The notes beneath the pieces are model-generated. The model searched no databases and was not told the origin of the DNA. It saw only the letters and a program-made list of their open reading frames with translations. 64,000 nt of DNA. It comes from Sphingomonas sp. R-74633. Lineage in GTDB: Bacteria; Pseudomonadota; Alphaproteobacteria; Sphingomonadales; Sphingomonadaceae. The stretch spans positions 372,001 through 436,000 of the forward strand of contig NZ_JACCFG010000005.1 in the NCBI RefSeq assembly GCF_013416555.1. Direction: 5' to 3'. The translations under genes and the position numbers were made by a program. Positions 15,945 to 23,639 of this stretch are shown here, piece by piece; position 1 is the first letter of the stretch, and every line of letters begins with the position of its first letter.

Positions 15945-17594
15945 ATGGGACATGATTCGCCGCTCCAGCCGTTCGACCCTTCGGATCCCTATCGCCGGGA
16001 AGCCCAGACCTTTCCCGAGCTCTCGGACGACATGTCGGCGCGCATCGCCGGCTTCGGCACGGTCGAGGCGCTGCCCGAGGGCGGCACGCTGTTCCAGCAT
16101 GGCGACCGCAGCGTCGATTTCTTCCTGATCCTCGACGGCGCAGTCGAAGTGCTCGACGCCGATGCCAAGGGGCAGGAATGCCTCGTCCACCTCCACGGGC
16201 CGCGCCAGTTCACCGGCGAGCTCGACCTGTTCAACGACCGCAAGATCCTCGTCACCGCCCGTGCCCGGCCGGGCACCACGGTCGTCCGCGTCGGCCGCGC
16301 CGCGTTCCGCCGGCTGATCGCCGCCGAGCCCGATATCGGCGAGGTGGTGATGCGCGCGTTCATCCTCCGCCGGGTGGGCATGATGCTGCACGGCCAGGCC
16401 GGCGTGGCGCTGATCGGCCCGGCCCATGCCGCCGACACCGCCCGGATCGAGACGTTCCTGCGCCGCAACGGCTTGCCGCACCGCCGGATCGACACCGAGA
16501 CCGAAGTCGATGCCGGCGGCTTCCTGGAGTGTTTCCACCTGACGCCGGCGGACCTGCCGGTGGTGCTGGTCCGCGGCCAGGCGCTGCGGCGGCCGAGTAA
16601 CGCGCAGGTGGCGGATGCGCTGGGCCTCACCACCGATCTCGACCAGAGCCATGTCCATGACGTCGCTGTGGTCGGTGCCGGGCCCGCTGGCCTGGCCTCC
16701 GCCGTCTATGCCGCCTCGGAAGGGCTCGACACGATCGTCATCGAGTCGATCGCGCCCGGCGGGCAGGCGGGGACCAGCTCGAAGATCGAGAATTACCTCG
16801 GCTTTCCCACCGGTATCTCGGGTCAGGCACTCGCAGGCCGGGCGCAGGTGCAGGCGCAGAAATTCGGGGCGCGGCTGCTCGTCTCGCGCGGCGCCGCGGG
16901 GCTCGACTGCTCGGGGGCGCCCTTTGTGGTCAAGCTCGACGACGACACCGAGGTGCTGGCCCGCTCGGTGGTGGTCGCCACGGGAGCTCGCTACCGCAAG
17001 CTCGATTTGCCGCGTTATGCCGAGCTGGAAGGCAATGGGATCTACTATGCCGCCACCGCGATGGAAGCCGGGCTTTGCGCCAACCAGGAAGTGGTGGTGG
17101 TCGGCGGCGGCAATTCCGCCGGGCAGGCGGCGATGTTCCTCGCCCGCACTGCCGGGCATGTCCACATCCTGGTGCGGGGCCCGGGGCTGGCCGAGACGAT
17201 GTCGCGCTATCTGATCGAGCGGATCGAGGCGTCGGAGCGGATCACGCTCCATCCCTTCACCGAAGTCACCGCACTGGAGGGCGACCGCCATCTCACCGCC
17301 TGCAGCTGGACGCATCGCCACAGCGGCGACGAGACGCAGCGCGACATCGGCGCGCTGTTCGTCATGATCGGCGCAGTGCCCTCGACCGACTGGCTCGACG
17401 ATTGCCTCGAGCTCGATCCCGCCGGCTTCGTGAAGACGGGCAGCGGCGAGACCTTCTTCTGCTCGTCCAAGCCCGGCATCTTCGCGGTGGGCGACGTCCG
17501 CTCGGGCTCGGTCAAGCGGGTGGCATCTGGGGTGGGCGAGGGATCGGTCGTCGTCTCCTCGATTCACCGCTATCTTGAAAGCCAGCGCCAATAG
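15945..17594 (+). CDS. Cyclic nucleotide-binding domain fused to a thioredoxin reductase-like FAD oxidoreductase
   Basis: 549 residues. Residues 25-145 are a cNMP-binding fold (LFQHGDRSVDFFLILDGAVEVL, FTGELDLFNDR). A linker with thioredoxin-like features (150-230) precedes an FAD/NAD(P)H oxidoreductase: FAD loop VVGAGPAGLASA at 242-253, GGQAGTSSKIENYLGFP at 272-288, NAD(P)H site VVVGGGNSAGQAA at 384-396, and C-terminal GIFAVGDVRSGSVKRVASGVGEGS. Thioredoxin reductases carry a CxxC at the position that here reads YYAATAMEA (368-376), so disulfide reduction by the usual route is not possible. Substrate unknown. DUF3297 follows 17 bases later, probably in the same operon. Confidence 0.85.
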   Translation: MGHDSPLQPFDPSDPYRREAQTFPELSDDMSARIAGFGTVEALPEGGTLFQHGDRSVDFFLILDGAVEVLDADAKGQECLVHLHGPRQFTGELDLFNDRKILVTARARPGTTVVRVGRAAFRRLIAAEPDIGEVVMRAFILRRVGMMLHGQAGVALIGPAHAADTARIETFLRRNGLPHRRIDTETEVDAGGFLECFHLTPADLPVVLVRGQALRRPSNAQVADALGLTTDLDQSHVHDVAVVGAGPAGLASAVYAASEGLDTIVIESIAPGGQAGTSSKIENYLGFPTGISGQALAGRAQVQAQKFGARLLVSRGAAGLDCSGAPFVVKLDDDTEVLARSVVVATGARYRKLDLPRYAELEGNGIYYAATAMEAGLCANQEVVVVGGGNSAGQAAMFLARTAGHVHILVRGPGLAETMSRYLIERIEASERITLHPFTEVTALEGDRHLTACSWTHRHSGDETQRDIGALFVMIGAVPSTDWLDDCLELDPAGFVKTGSGETFFCSSKPGIFAVGDVRSGSVKRVASGVGEGSVVVSSIHRYLESQRQ

Positions 17595-17611
17595 CGGCAA
17601 AGGGCTGGCCC

Positions 17612-17884
17612 ATGAGTGACACGCCCCCCGACCGTCTGTCGGTCAACCAGAGCAGCCCCTATTTCCAGCGTGAACTGCTGGAGCGCGGCATCGGCATCCG
17701 CTTCAAGGGCGTCGAGCGCCGCGACGTCGAGGAATATTGCATTTCCGAAGGCTGGATCCGCGCCGCTTTGGGCAACAAGGTCGACCGCAAGGGCAACCCG
17801 CTGACCATCAAGCTGTCCGGCCCGGTCGAGGCCTGGTTCGAGCGGCCCGCCGAAGGCGCTGCGGAAGAGCCCGCCGAGGGCTGA
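17612..17884 (+). CDS. DUF3297 family protein
   Basis: 90 residues matching the small DUF3297 family of alpha- and gammaproteobacteria: PPDRLSVNQSSPYF at the start, GIGIRFKGVERRDVEEYCISEGWIR, then KVDRKGNPLTIKLSGPVEAWF; the last ten residues are acidic. Cytoplasmic, function unknown. Likely co-transcribed with the oxidoreductase gene upstream. Confidence 0.88.
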   Translation: MSDTPPDRLSVNQSSPYFQRELLERGIGIRFKGVERRDVEEYCISEGWIRAALGNKVDRKGNPLTIKLSGPVEAWFERPAEGAAEEPAEG

Positions 17885-17910
17885 TCTTCAACCGATGGGT
17901 TGAGCGATTC

Positions 17911-17929
17911 GTTGATTTCGTTGACTCGC
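17911..17929 (-). repeat. Inverted copy of the 19-base repeat
   Basis: The minus strand reads GCGAGTCAACGAAATCAAC, 18 of 19 bases identical to 11289-11307. The surrounding 17885-17998 contains several GATTCG/GTTGA words but no gene. Confidence 0.4.
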
Positions 17930-17998
17930 TTTCATGTGAGTCACGGATTCGCTGACTCGAGCCCGCACCGGCGGTCCTAGTCTCGACGCTGAGAAAGA

Positions 17999-18018
17999 GC
18001 CTGTCGAGCGTGACAGGC
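17999..18018 (-). terminator. Hairpin after the DUF559 gene
   Basis: GCCTGTC (17999-18005) pairs exactly with GACAGGC (18012-18018), loop of six. On the minus strand it follows the DUF559 stop and is itself followed by TCTTTCTC, so it can act as a weak intrinsic terminator for that gene. Confidence 0.5.
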
Positions 18019-18031
18019 AAAATCCTACATT
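18014..18031 (-). repeat. Second copy of the 18-base repeat, spanning the DUF559 stop codon
   Basis: On the minus strand AATGTAGGATTTTGCCTG, identical to 14766-14783. The TAG within it is the DUF559 stop codon. Confidence 0.45.
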
Positions 18032-18423
18032 TCCAGCGGTTTATTGCTCCCCTCCCTGAAAGGGAGGGGCTGGGGGTGGGTCGACGCCCGCGAGACGGTG
18101 GCGAGTATCGTTTCGACCACGCCGTCCATGTTCCCGAGCACGTCGTGATTCCAAAAACGCAGGACTGTCCAGCCCTGCGCTTCCAGATAGGCGGTGCGTG
18201 CAACATCCGCCTCGACGCGCGACGCGTGCTGGCCGCCGTCCAGTTCAATTGCCAGTTTCAGCGTGCGACAGGCGAAATCGAGGATGTAGTGGCTTACCAC
18301 CAGTTGGCGCGTGAATCGCGGGCGGAGCCGGCGCAGATATTGCCAGAGCGCGCGTTCGGCGTCGGTGGAGTGGGTGCGCAATGCTCTGGCGTTGGACCTG
18401 AGTTCTGGCGGCGTGCGCTGCAT
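18025..18423 (-). CDS. DUF559 (Vsr-like) endonuclease inside a palindromic-repeat cassette
   Basis: 132 residues from ATG 18423, which has AGGAGG four bases upstream. The core is the DUF559 restriction-endonuclease-like fold related to the Vsr mismatch nickase: RFTRQLVVSHYILDFAC (Asp of the PD-ExK site), LKLAIELDGGQHA (Glu-x-Asp), then GWTVLRFWNHDVL. The last 17 or so residues (STHPQPLPFREGS...) are encoded by the palindromic repeat at 18049-18091, so the repeat has been absorbed into the protein tail. A matching inverted repeat lies just upstream of the gene. Substrate unknown; a single-strand or repeat-specific nicking role is speculation. Confidence 0.85.
   Translation of the reverse strand: MQRTPPELRSNARALRTHSTDAERALWQYLRRLRPRFTRQLVVSHYILDFACRTLKLAIELDGGQHASRVEADVARTAYLEAQGWTVLRFWNHDVLGNMDGVVETILATVSRASTHPQPLPFREGSNKPLEM
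18049..18091 (-). repeat. Palindromic repeat, family 1, 3' end of the DUF559 cassette
   Basis: CCCCTCCCT (18049-18057), GAA, AGGGAGGGG (18061-18069), followed by CTGGGGGTGGGTCGACG. It forms a 9-bp hairpin with an asymmetric G-rich tail. Its inverted, nearly identical partner is at 18441-18486; a third and fourth copy are at 52879 and 52958. Confidence 0.85.
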
Positions 18424-18440
18424 ACCCCTCCTGCGGTTTA

Positions 18441-18486
18441 GCGGGCGTCGACCCACCCCCCAACCCCCTCCCTTTCAGGGAGGGGG
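18441..18486 (+). repeat. Palindromic repeat, family 1, 5' end of the DUF559 cassette
   Basis: GCGGGCGTCGACCCACC, then CCCCCTCCCT (18464-18473), TTC, AGGGAGGGGG (18477-18486). In reverse complement it matches 18049-18091 over about 43 bases with a few changes, so the two form terminal inverted repeats around the DUF559 gene. Confidence 0.85.
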
Positions 18487-18493
18487 CTTTTAG

Positions 18494-19258
18494 TTACCCC
18501 CCAAACGCCGCCCGTGCCGCGTCCTCAAAGGCCTTGAGCGCGGCCATATGGGGGAAGGGGCCGTGGCTGATCCGCGCCACGCCGGTTTCCGCCACCGCCT
18601 TGGCGTCCGGTGCGCCGGGGAAGGCCATGAAGTTGACCGGCAGCGGCACGGCCTTTGCCACCCGCTCGAGCAAAGCGAGGTCGGCGAGGCCGGGGACGAA
18701 GAAGCCGCTGGCACCGGCGTCGGCATAGGCCTTGCCGCGTGCGATCGCCTCGTCGGCCATCGCTTCGTCATGCGTGTCGCCCTTGGCGATCAGGAAGATG
18801 TCGGTGCGCGCATTGAGGAAGAAGTCGGGTCCGACCGTCCAGCGGATCGCGGCGATGCGCGCGGACTGGTCGGTCACGCTGTGGATCGTCCGCGCAGGGG
18901 TGCCGTTGGTCGCGACGATCTGGTCTTCGAAATTGCAGCCGATCGCGCCGGTGGCGACGAGCTTCTCGACATTGGCGGCGACCGCGTCCGGATCGACGGC
19001 ATAGCCGCCCTCGAAATCCACGCTCACCGGCAGCGCCACCGCCGCCACGGTACGCCGGGAATTGGCGAGCGCGAGATCGAGCGGCAGCGCTTCGGCATCG
19101 TCATAGCCATGCGCGGTGGAGACCGAGGCGCTGCCGGTGCCGATCGCCTTTGCGCCTGCCCGCTCGGCGACGCGCGCGCTGCCCGCATCCCACACGTTGA
19201 ACAGGATCACCGGATCGCCGGGCACGTGAAGCGCGGCAAAGCTCTGATACTTGGACAT
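18494..19258 (-). CDS. Isocitrate lyase/PEP mutase-family protein
   Basis: 254 residues, ATG preceded by GAGGGG. The fold is the PEP mutase/isocitrate lyase superfamily (alpha/beta barrel): ILFNVWDAGSARVAERAGAKAIGTGSASV at the start, metal-site VDFEGGYA, NFEDQ and NARTD. The catalytic KKCGH of true isocitrate lyases is absent, so this is more like the phosphonomutase or oxaloacetate-hydrolase-like members. Substrate unknown. Separated from the chemoreceptor gene by a repeat pair. Confidence 0.85.
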   Translation of the reverse strand: MSKYQSFAALHVPGDPVILFNVWDAGSARVAERAGAKAIGTGSASVSTAHGYDDAEALPLDLALANSRRTVAAVALPVSVDFEGGYAVDPDAVAANVEKLVATGAIGCNFEDQIVATNGTPARTIHSVTDQSARIAAIRWTVGPDFFLNARTDIFLIAKGDTHDEAMADEAIARGKAYADAGASGFFVPGLADLALLERVAKAVPLPVNFMAFPGAPDAKAVAETGVARISHGPFPHMAALKAFEDAARAAFGG

Positions 19259-19394
19259 GGAGAACCCCTCTTGTTCATGGATTGTTCTAGAGGGGTAACG
19301 ACGCTACGGCAAGGGGGTGTAGCACCCGACTACCGCACAAAATTGTCGGCCGGGCCGGAGGTATTTCGGCGGCGTTGGATCGCTGCTCCTCTTA

Positions 19395-19500
19395 GTCACC
19401 CCGGCCTTGTGCCGGGGGCCACTGTGCCGCGCGGACTGCGCAAGCCGGTCTTGTCTTCAGCTCACCTCTCGGTGGACCCCGGCACAAGGCCGGGGTGACG
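19395..19500. repeat. Inverted pair of palindromic repeats, family 2
   Basis: GTCACCCCGGCCTTGTGCCG... at 19395-19422 and its inverted copy ending in GGCCGGGGTGACG at 19472-19500 match over about 28 bases with one change. Each half is itself a hairpin (CCCCGGC / GCCGGGG). Lies between genes on the same strand; resembles a BIME-type REP pair. The remainder of 19259-19531 shows no gene. Confidence 0.75.
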
Positions 19501-19531
19501 AGGGAATATGGCTGCGGCCGCTTTGCGGCCT

Positions 19532-21085
19532 TCAGTGCAGGCTGGCGCGTGCAGGTGCGCGACGTGCCGGCACCGCGGCCGCCTCGGCGATCTGGAAGCG
19601 CGCGGCGCTGTCCGCCAGCGACTCCACTTCGTCGCTGAGCTTGCGCGCAGTGGCGGAGGTTTCCTCGACCATCGCCGCGTTCTGCGTGGTGGAGGCTTCC
19701 ATCGTGCTCACCGCGGCGCTGATCCGGCCGATCGCATCGGCCTGGGTCTGATTATCTTCGGCCATCGCGCCGAGCAGCTTGTGGACCTGCTCGACATGCT
19801 CGGAAATGCTGCCGAGCGCGCCATCGACCTTCTCGACCGCGCCGACGGCGTTGTGGATGTCGCCCTGCGTGACGGTGAGCTGCTCGCGGGCGCGCTTGGC
19901 TTCTTCCTCGGCGCGCATCGCGAGCGCGGAGACGAGATCGGCGACCACCGCGAAGCCGCGGCCCGCCTCGCCGGCGCGGCCGGCCTCGACCGCGGCATTC
20001 ATCGCCAGGACTCGGGTCTGGAAGGCGATCTTGTCGAGGCCCTCGATCACATCGTCGATGCCGCGCGCGCTGTCGGAGACGCGGCCCATCGCGACTACCA
20101 CTTCATCGGAGACACTGCGGCTTTCGCGCACGGTGACGATCGCTTCGTCGGCACGCGCGACGACGCCGTCGGCGCTGAGCGCGATCGCCTTGAGCCGGCG
20201 GTCCATCAGGCCGATCGCCTCGCTGGTCTGCTCGAGTGTGTGTGCGGCGCTTTCGGTGCGGCGGGCGAGGTCCTCGGAGGCGGCGGCGATCTCGGTCGAG
20301 GCGAGCTGGATCGCCTCGGCACCCTGGCCGACCGAGCCGATCAGCTTGGAAAGACTATCGATGGCGAGGGTGAAATCGGCCTCGAGCGCGGCATAGGCGG
20401 CGGGGAGCCGGCCGGCGAGGCCGGTGCTGAGGTCGCCCTTGGCCAAGGCGGCGAGGCTGGCGCTGACGGTCTCCAGCGTTGCGGTGAGCTCGGCTTCGTG
20501 GCGCGCGCGCTCGGCCGCGGTCTGCGCCTCGATCTCGGCGCGCTGGCGGGCGCCGGCGTTGAGCGCGTCGATCAGCCCGGCCATGCGCGCGGCGAGGAAG
20601 ACGAGCGCGCCGGTTTCGGCGATCAGGATCACCGCGTGGAGCAGGATGCGGCCGATGCCGCCGCCGCCGAGGAACACCCAGTCGGGGACGAGCATGCCGA
20701 GGCCGAGATGGTGGAGCGCGACCACGCCGGCGCCGGCGACGAGCGCGCGCCAGTCGCACAGCATCGCGGTGGTGGCGAGCGCGGCGAAGAACAGCATGTG
20801 AAGGTCGACCTGCCAGGGCTGGCCCTGGAAGACGAACAGCATCACCGCGGGCTGGGCGACCATCGTCATCGTCACTGCCATGCGCGCGGGCGCGTCGGTG
20901 CGCCCGTTCAACGCGAGCCAGACCGGCCAGGCGGGCAAGGCGAGCGCCAGGAACAGCGCCACGCCCTCGTTATTCACGTCGGTGAAGAAGGTGCCGGCCA
21001 CGGTGGCGAGCGCCATCACGCCCATCAGCGCGGCGAGCAGCTTCATGCCGGCGTGGCGCATCGCGTCGAGGGAAAGTTCGGTCAT
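19532..21085 (-). CDS. Methyl-accepting chemotaxis protein with integral-membrane sensor
   Basis: 517 residues. The first 175 contain about six hydrophobic segments instead of the usual pair of helices with a periplasmic loop, so sensing is likely within the membrane. A coiled-coil linker (180-260) leads into the MCP signalling domain, with the conserved hairpin tip IAFQTRVLAMNAAVEAGRAGEAGRGFAVVADLVSALA at about 390-425. No che or flagellar genes are near, so it is an orphan receptor. It overlaps the end of the preceding small gene by four bases (ATGA), so the two are translationally coupled. Confidence 0.88.
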   Translation of the reverse strand: MTELSLDAMRHAGMKLLAALMGVMALATVAGTFFTDVNNEGVALFLALALPAWPVWLALNGRTDAPARMAVTMTMVAQPAVMLFVFQGQPWQVDLHMLFFAALATTAMLCDWRALVAGAGVVALHHLGLGMLVPDWVFLGGGGIGRILLHAVILIAETGALVFLAARMAGLIDALNAGARQRAEIEAQTAAERARHEAELTATLETVSASLAALAKGDLSTGLAGRLPAAYAALEADFTLAIDSLSKLIGSVGQGAEAIQLASTEIAAASEDLARRTESAAHTLEQTSEAIGLMDRRLKAIALSADGVVARADEAIVTVRESRSVSDEVVVAMGRVSDSARGIDDVIEGLDKIAFQTRVLAMNAAVEAGRAGEAGRGFAVVADLVSALAMRAEEEAKRAREQLTVTQGDIHNAVGAVEKVDGALGSISEHVEQVHKLLGAMAEDNQTQADAIGRISAAVSTMEASTTQNAAMVEETSATARKLSDEVESLADSAARFQIAEAAAVPARRAPARASLH

Positions 21086-21411
21086 TGCGGGGATTCCGTG
21101 GCTTCGCCGCAGATGCGCGGCGCGATGCTGACAAGGATCATGCCGTGCGCGAGCGCGGCGGGGAGGAGGCGGGTGCGCTCGCCTTCGACGAAGCGCGAGG
21201 CGGGCAGCGGGCCGGGGCTGCCCAAAATGGCGCCGGCGCCGAGGCCGACATTCTCGACCGACGCGGCACTGGCCGGCACCAGCGGCACGAGCAGCATCGT
21301 CCCGCGCGACGGCGGGGCGAAGAGGAGCAGGCCGGGGGCGAGCACCAGCCCCGCCTGCCAGACAAGGGCAAGCGGCAGTCCTGCACGCGAAGGGGCGGGG
21401 CTGTGGTCCAC
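21082..21411 (-). CDS. Hypothetical small membrane-associated protein upstream of the chemoreceptor
   Basis: 109 residues from a GTG. A hydrophobic stretch (LPLALVWQAGLVLAPGLLLFA) near the start and a Gly/Pro/Ala-rich middle. No family recognised. The coupled ATGA overlap with the chemoreceptor gene supports it being a real gene, perhaps an accessory of the receptor. Ribosome site weak (AAGGG directly before GTG). Confidence 0.5.
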   Translation of the reverse strand: MDHSPAPSRAGLPLALVWQAGLVLAPGLLLFAPPSRGTMLLVPLVPASAASVENVGLGAGAILGSPGPLPASRFVEGERTRLLPAALAHGMILVSIAPRICGEATESPQ

Positions 21412-21486
21412 CCCTTATTATAGAGGCCGGCTAGTAGCTGAGGCGGGGCCGAGGCCTCGGGGAGTCTACGGAAGTGGGGCGTAAAG

Positions 21487-21590
21487 CCCTCTCCCCGTCG
21501 GGGAGAGGGGCAGGACTATGGATTGGTCCCGGCGCTCTGTTTCAAGACACACGCCCCCTCTCCCCGACCCTCTCCCCGGAGGGGAGAGGG
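21487..21590. repeat. Pair of palindromic repeats, family 3
   Basis: CCCTCTCCCC-GTC-GGGGAGAGGG at 21487-21509 and CCCTCTCCCC-GGA-GGGGAGAGGG at 21568-21590. Two hairpins of 10 bp separated by 58 bases. They lie after the LytTR regulator gene and before the small gene upstream of the chemoreceptor; either may also act as a transcription stop. Related CCCTCTCCC hairpin at 61064. Confidence 0.75.
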
Positions 21591-21611
21591 AGGAGAGGTG
21601 CCTGCCTTGGT

Positions 21612-22415
21612 TTAGTGGACGAACCGCGCCACCACGTCGCGGTAGCTGCGGCTGACCTTCACCTGCGCGCCCGAATCGAGCACGAGGAAACATTCGCCAT
21701 TGGTGTGCGGCTTGACCTGCTTGACCAGGTCGAGATTGACGATGGTCGAACGGTGGACGCGCTGGAAACGGCGCGGGTCGAGGCGCTTTTCGAGGTCCTT
21801 CATCGTCTCGCGAAGGATCAGCGTGTTGTCGCCGGTGTAGATGCACATGTAATCGCCGGCGGCGTCGATCCGCTCGATCGTGTCGACATCGACGCGGAAG
21901 ATCTGGCCGCGGTCCTTGATGTTGATCAGCTTCTCGAAGCGGTTGGACGCGACTTCGCCGTCGCTGGCGGCGGCCATCTCGTCGGCGGCGTCGGGCGCCA
22001 CTTCGGCGAGCACTTCCTTGAGCTTCTCGATCTCCTCGACGCCGCGCTTCTCGCTCAGGCGCTGACGGACACGCTCGATCGTGTCGGCGAGGCGCGAGGG
22101 CTCCACCGGCTTCATGAGATAGTCCATCGCCTGGGCTTCGAAGGCGCGAATGGCGTGATCGCTATAGGCGGTGACGAAGACGAAGAGCGGCGGCTCGATC
22201 TCCATCAGCCCCTGGACGACGGAGAAACCGTCGAAGCCGGGCATCTGGATATCGAGGAAAACAAGGTCTGGTTTGTGGGTTTTGATCGAACGGATCGCTT
22301 CGCGCCCGTTCGCGCATTTGTCGATGATCTCGACGTCGTCATGTTCCTGGAGCCTCAATTCGAGCCCCTGGATGGCCAGGGGTTCGTCGTCTACCAGGAT
22401 GGTGCGGATGGTCAT
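21612..22415 (-). CDS. LytTR-family response regulator
   Basis: 267 residues. Receiver domain (1-120) with the acidic pair VDDEP, phosphoacceptor FLDIQMPGFDG (Asp at about 55), and FVTAYSDHAIRAFEAQAMDYLMKPV. The C-terminal LytTR DNA-binding domain (165-267) has the family pattern FRVDVDTIERIDAAGDYMCIYTG and FQRVHRSTIVNLDLV. Forms an operon with the kinase gene, which it overlaps by four bases. LytTR regulators control envelope, transport or secondary traits. Confidence 0.94.
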   Translation of the reverse strand: MTIRTILVDDEPLAIQGLELRLQEHDDVEIIDKCANGREAIRSIKTHKPDLVFLDIQMPGFDGFSVVQGLMEIEPPLFVFVTAYSDHAIRAFEAQAMDYLMKPVEPSRLADTIERVRQRLSEKRGVEEIEKLKEVLAEVAPDAADEMAAASDGEVASNRFEKLINIKDRGQIFRVDVDTIERIDAAGDYMCIYTGDNTLILRETMKDLEKRLDPRRFQRVHRSTIVNLDLVKQVKPHTNGECFLVLDSGAQVKVSRSYRDVVARFVH

Positions 22416-23551
22416 GCGGCCTCTCGGTTCGGTTCCTCGATCTGGAACGGTATCTCGATCTCAACGCTGAACCCCTTCCCTGGGTCCGAACGCGCCTCGA
22501 ATCGATGATCAGGCCCGAATGCTTGGGCCAGCCGCTCCTTAATATTGGCGAGCCCCACGCCAGTTGAAAGGGTCGGCCGCTGCCGGGCCTCGATCAATCC
22601 CGGACCCGTATCGGATACGGCGATCTGCACTCGTTCTCCGGCGAGCCGAGCGGAGACGGTGATATCAGCGCCCTCTTCCTGCGGCGTGACGGCATATTTG
22701 ATCGCATTTTCGACCAAAGGCTGGAGCAGCAGTGACGGCAACCGGGCCATGGCGACGCGGTCGTCGATCTCGAAATGGGTGCGCAGCCGCTCGTCGAAGC
22801 GCATCTTCTCGATCTCGAGATAGAGCTTCAGCGTCTCGGCCTCCTGCTGGAGCGTGACGTGGGCAGTGGGCTCGTTGGCCAAAGTGTAGCGCAGGAAGGA
22901 CGACAGGCGGCTCAGCATGATGTTCGCCCGCTCGGTCTGCTTGAGCAGCACCAGCGTCGAGATCGAGTTCAGCGTGTTGAACAGGAAATGCGGGTTGAGC
23001 TGATAGCGCAGCATCGCCAGCTGGGCCTGGCTCGCCTGAATCTCGAGCGTCTGCATCTGGTCGATCTGCTGCTCGACGATCAGATAGAAGTTGATCGCGA
23101 AATAGAGCGCGGACCAGCCGGCGAGCACGGTGAAGTTGATGAACACCGTGCCGGTGACCAGCGTGAGCGTGATGCCCGGGGTGGGCATGCGGACGAAGGA
23201 ATAGATGAACGCGTCGAGCACCGCATAGATGGCGGTGGCGAGGCCGAGCGTCGCCAGCGTCAGCAGGATGCCGGGCACGCGCGGGAGCTTGCGATAGGTG
23301 CTGTAGAGCGCCGAGAGCAGCAGCGTGAGGCAATAGCCGATGATCGCCTCGACGATGCCGGCGATCGCGCCTTCGATCGGCTGCGAGTTCGAGACCGAGG
23401 AGACGGTGCGCAGCAGCAGATAGCCGGTCCAGCCGCCGGCCTGGAGCATCCAGAAGGCGCGGTTCTTGTCCTCGAAGAACGGACGCGACAGCGCGGCAGG
23501 CTGCTTCAACGGCCGCGCGAGGAACGGGGAGCTAGGGTCCAGGGTCGCCAC
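22412..23551 (-). CDS. LytS/YehU-type sensor histidine kinase
   Basis: 379 residues from a GTG. Several membrane segments (about 35-175) precede the His_kinase domain of the LytS type: LRYQLNPHFLFNTLNSISTLV with the phospho-accepting His, then QPLVENAIKYAV (N box) and DTGPGL, GVGLANIKERL (G boxes). It phosphorylates the LytTR regulator encoded next; the stop and start overlap as ATGA. The sensed signal is not evident. Confidence 0.92.
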   Translation of the reverse strand: MATLDPSSPFLARPLKQPAALSRPFFEDKNRAFWMLQAGGWTGYLLLRTVSSVSNSQPIEGAIAGIVEAIIGYCLTLLLSALYSTYRKLPRVPGILLTLATLGLATAIYAVLDAFIYSFVRMPTPGITLTLVTGTVFINFTVLAGWSALYFAINFYLIVEQQIDQMQTLEIQASQAQLAMLRYQLNPHFLFNTLNSISTLVLLKQTERANIMLSRLSSFLRYTLANEPTAHVTLQQEAETLKLYLEIEKMRFDERLRTHFEIDDRVAMARLPSLLLQPLVENAIKYAVTPQEEGADITVSARLAGERVQIAVSDTGPGLIEARQRPTLSTGVGLANIKERLAQAFGPDHRFEARSDPGKGFSVEIEIPFQIEEPNREAA

Positions 23552-23639
23552 GCCCTGCCTCTAACACCGCTCGCCGGACGGGGCAAAGAGGCGTAGCTTC
23601 GCGCGGCCGGCACAAGACCGGCGCAAATGGAGAGCGAGG

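Noticed and set aside
18494..19258. A second isocitrate lyase
   Set aside because: The KKCGH catalytic segment is missing and the length is only 254 residues; it belongs to the wider PEP mutase group.
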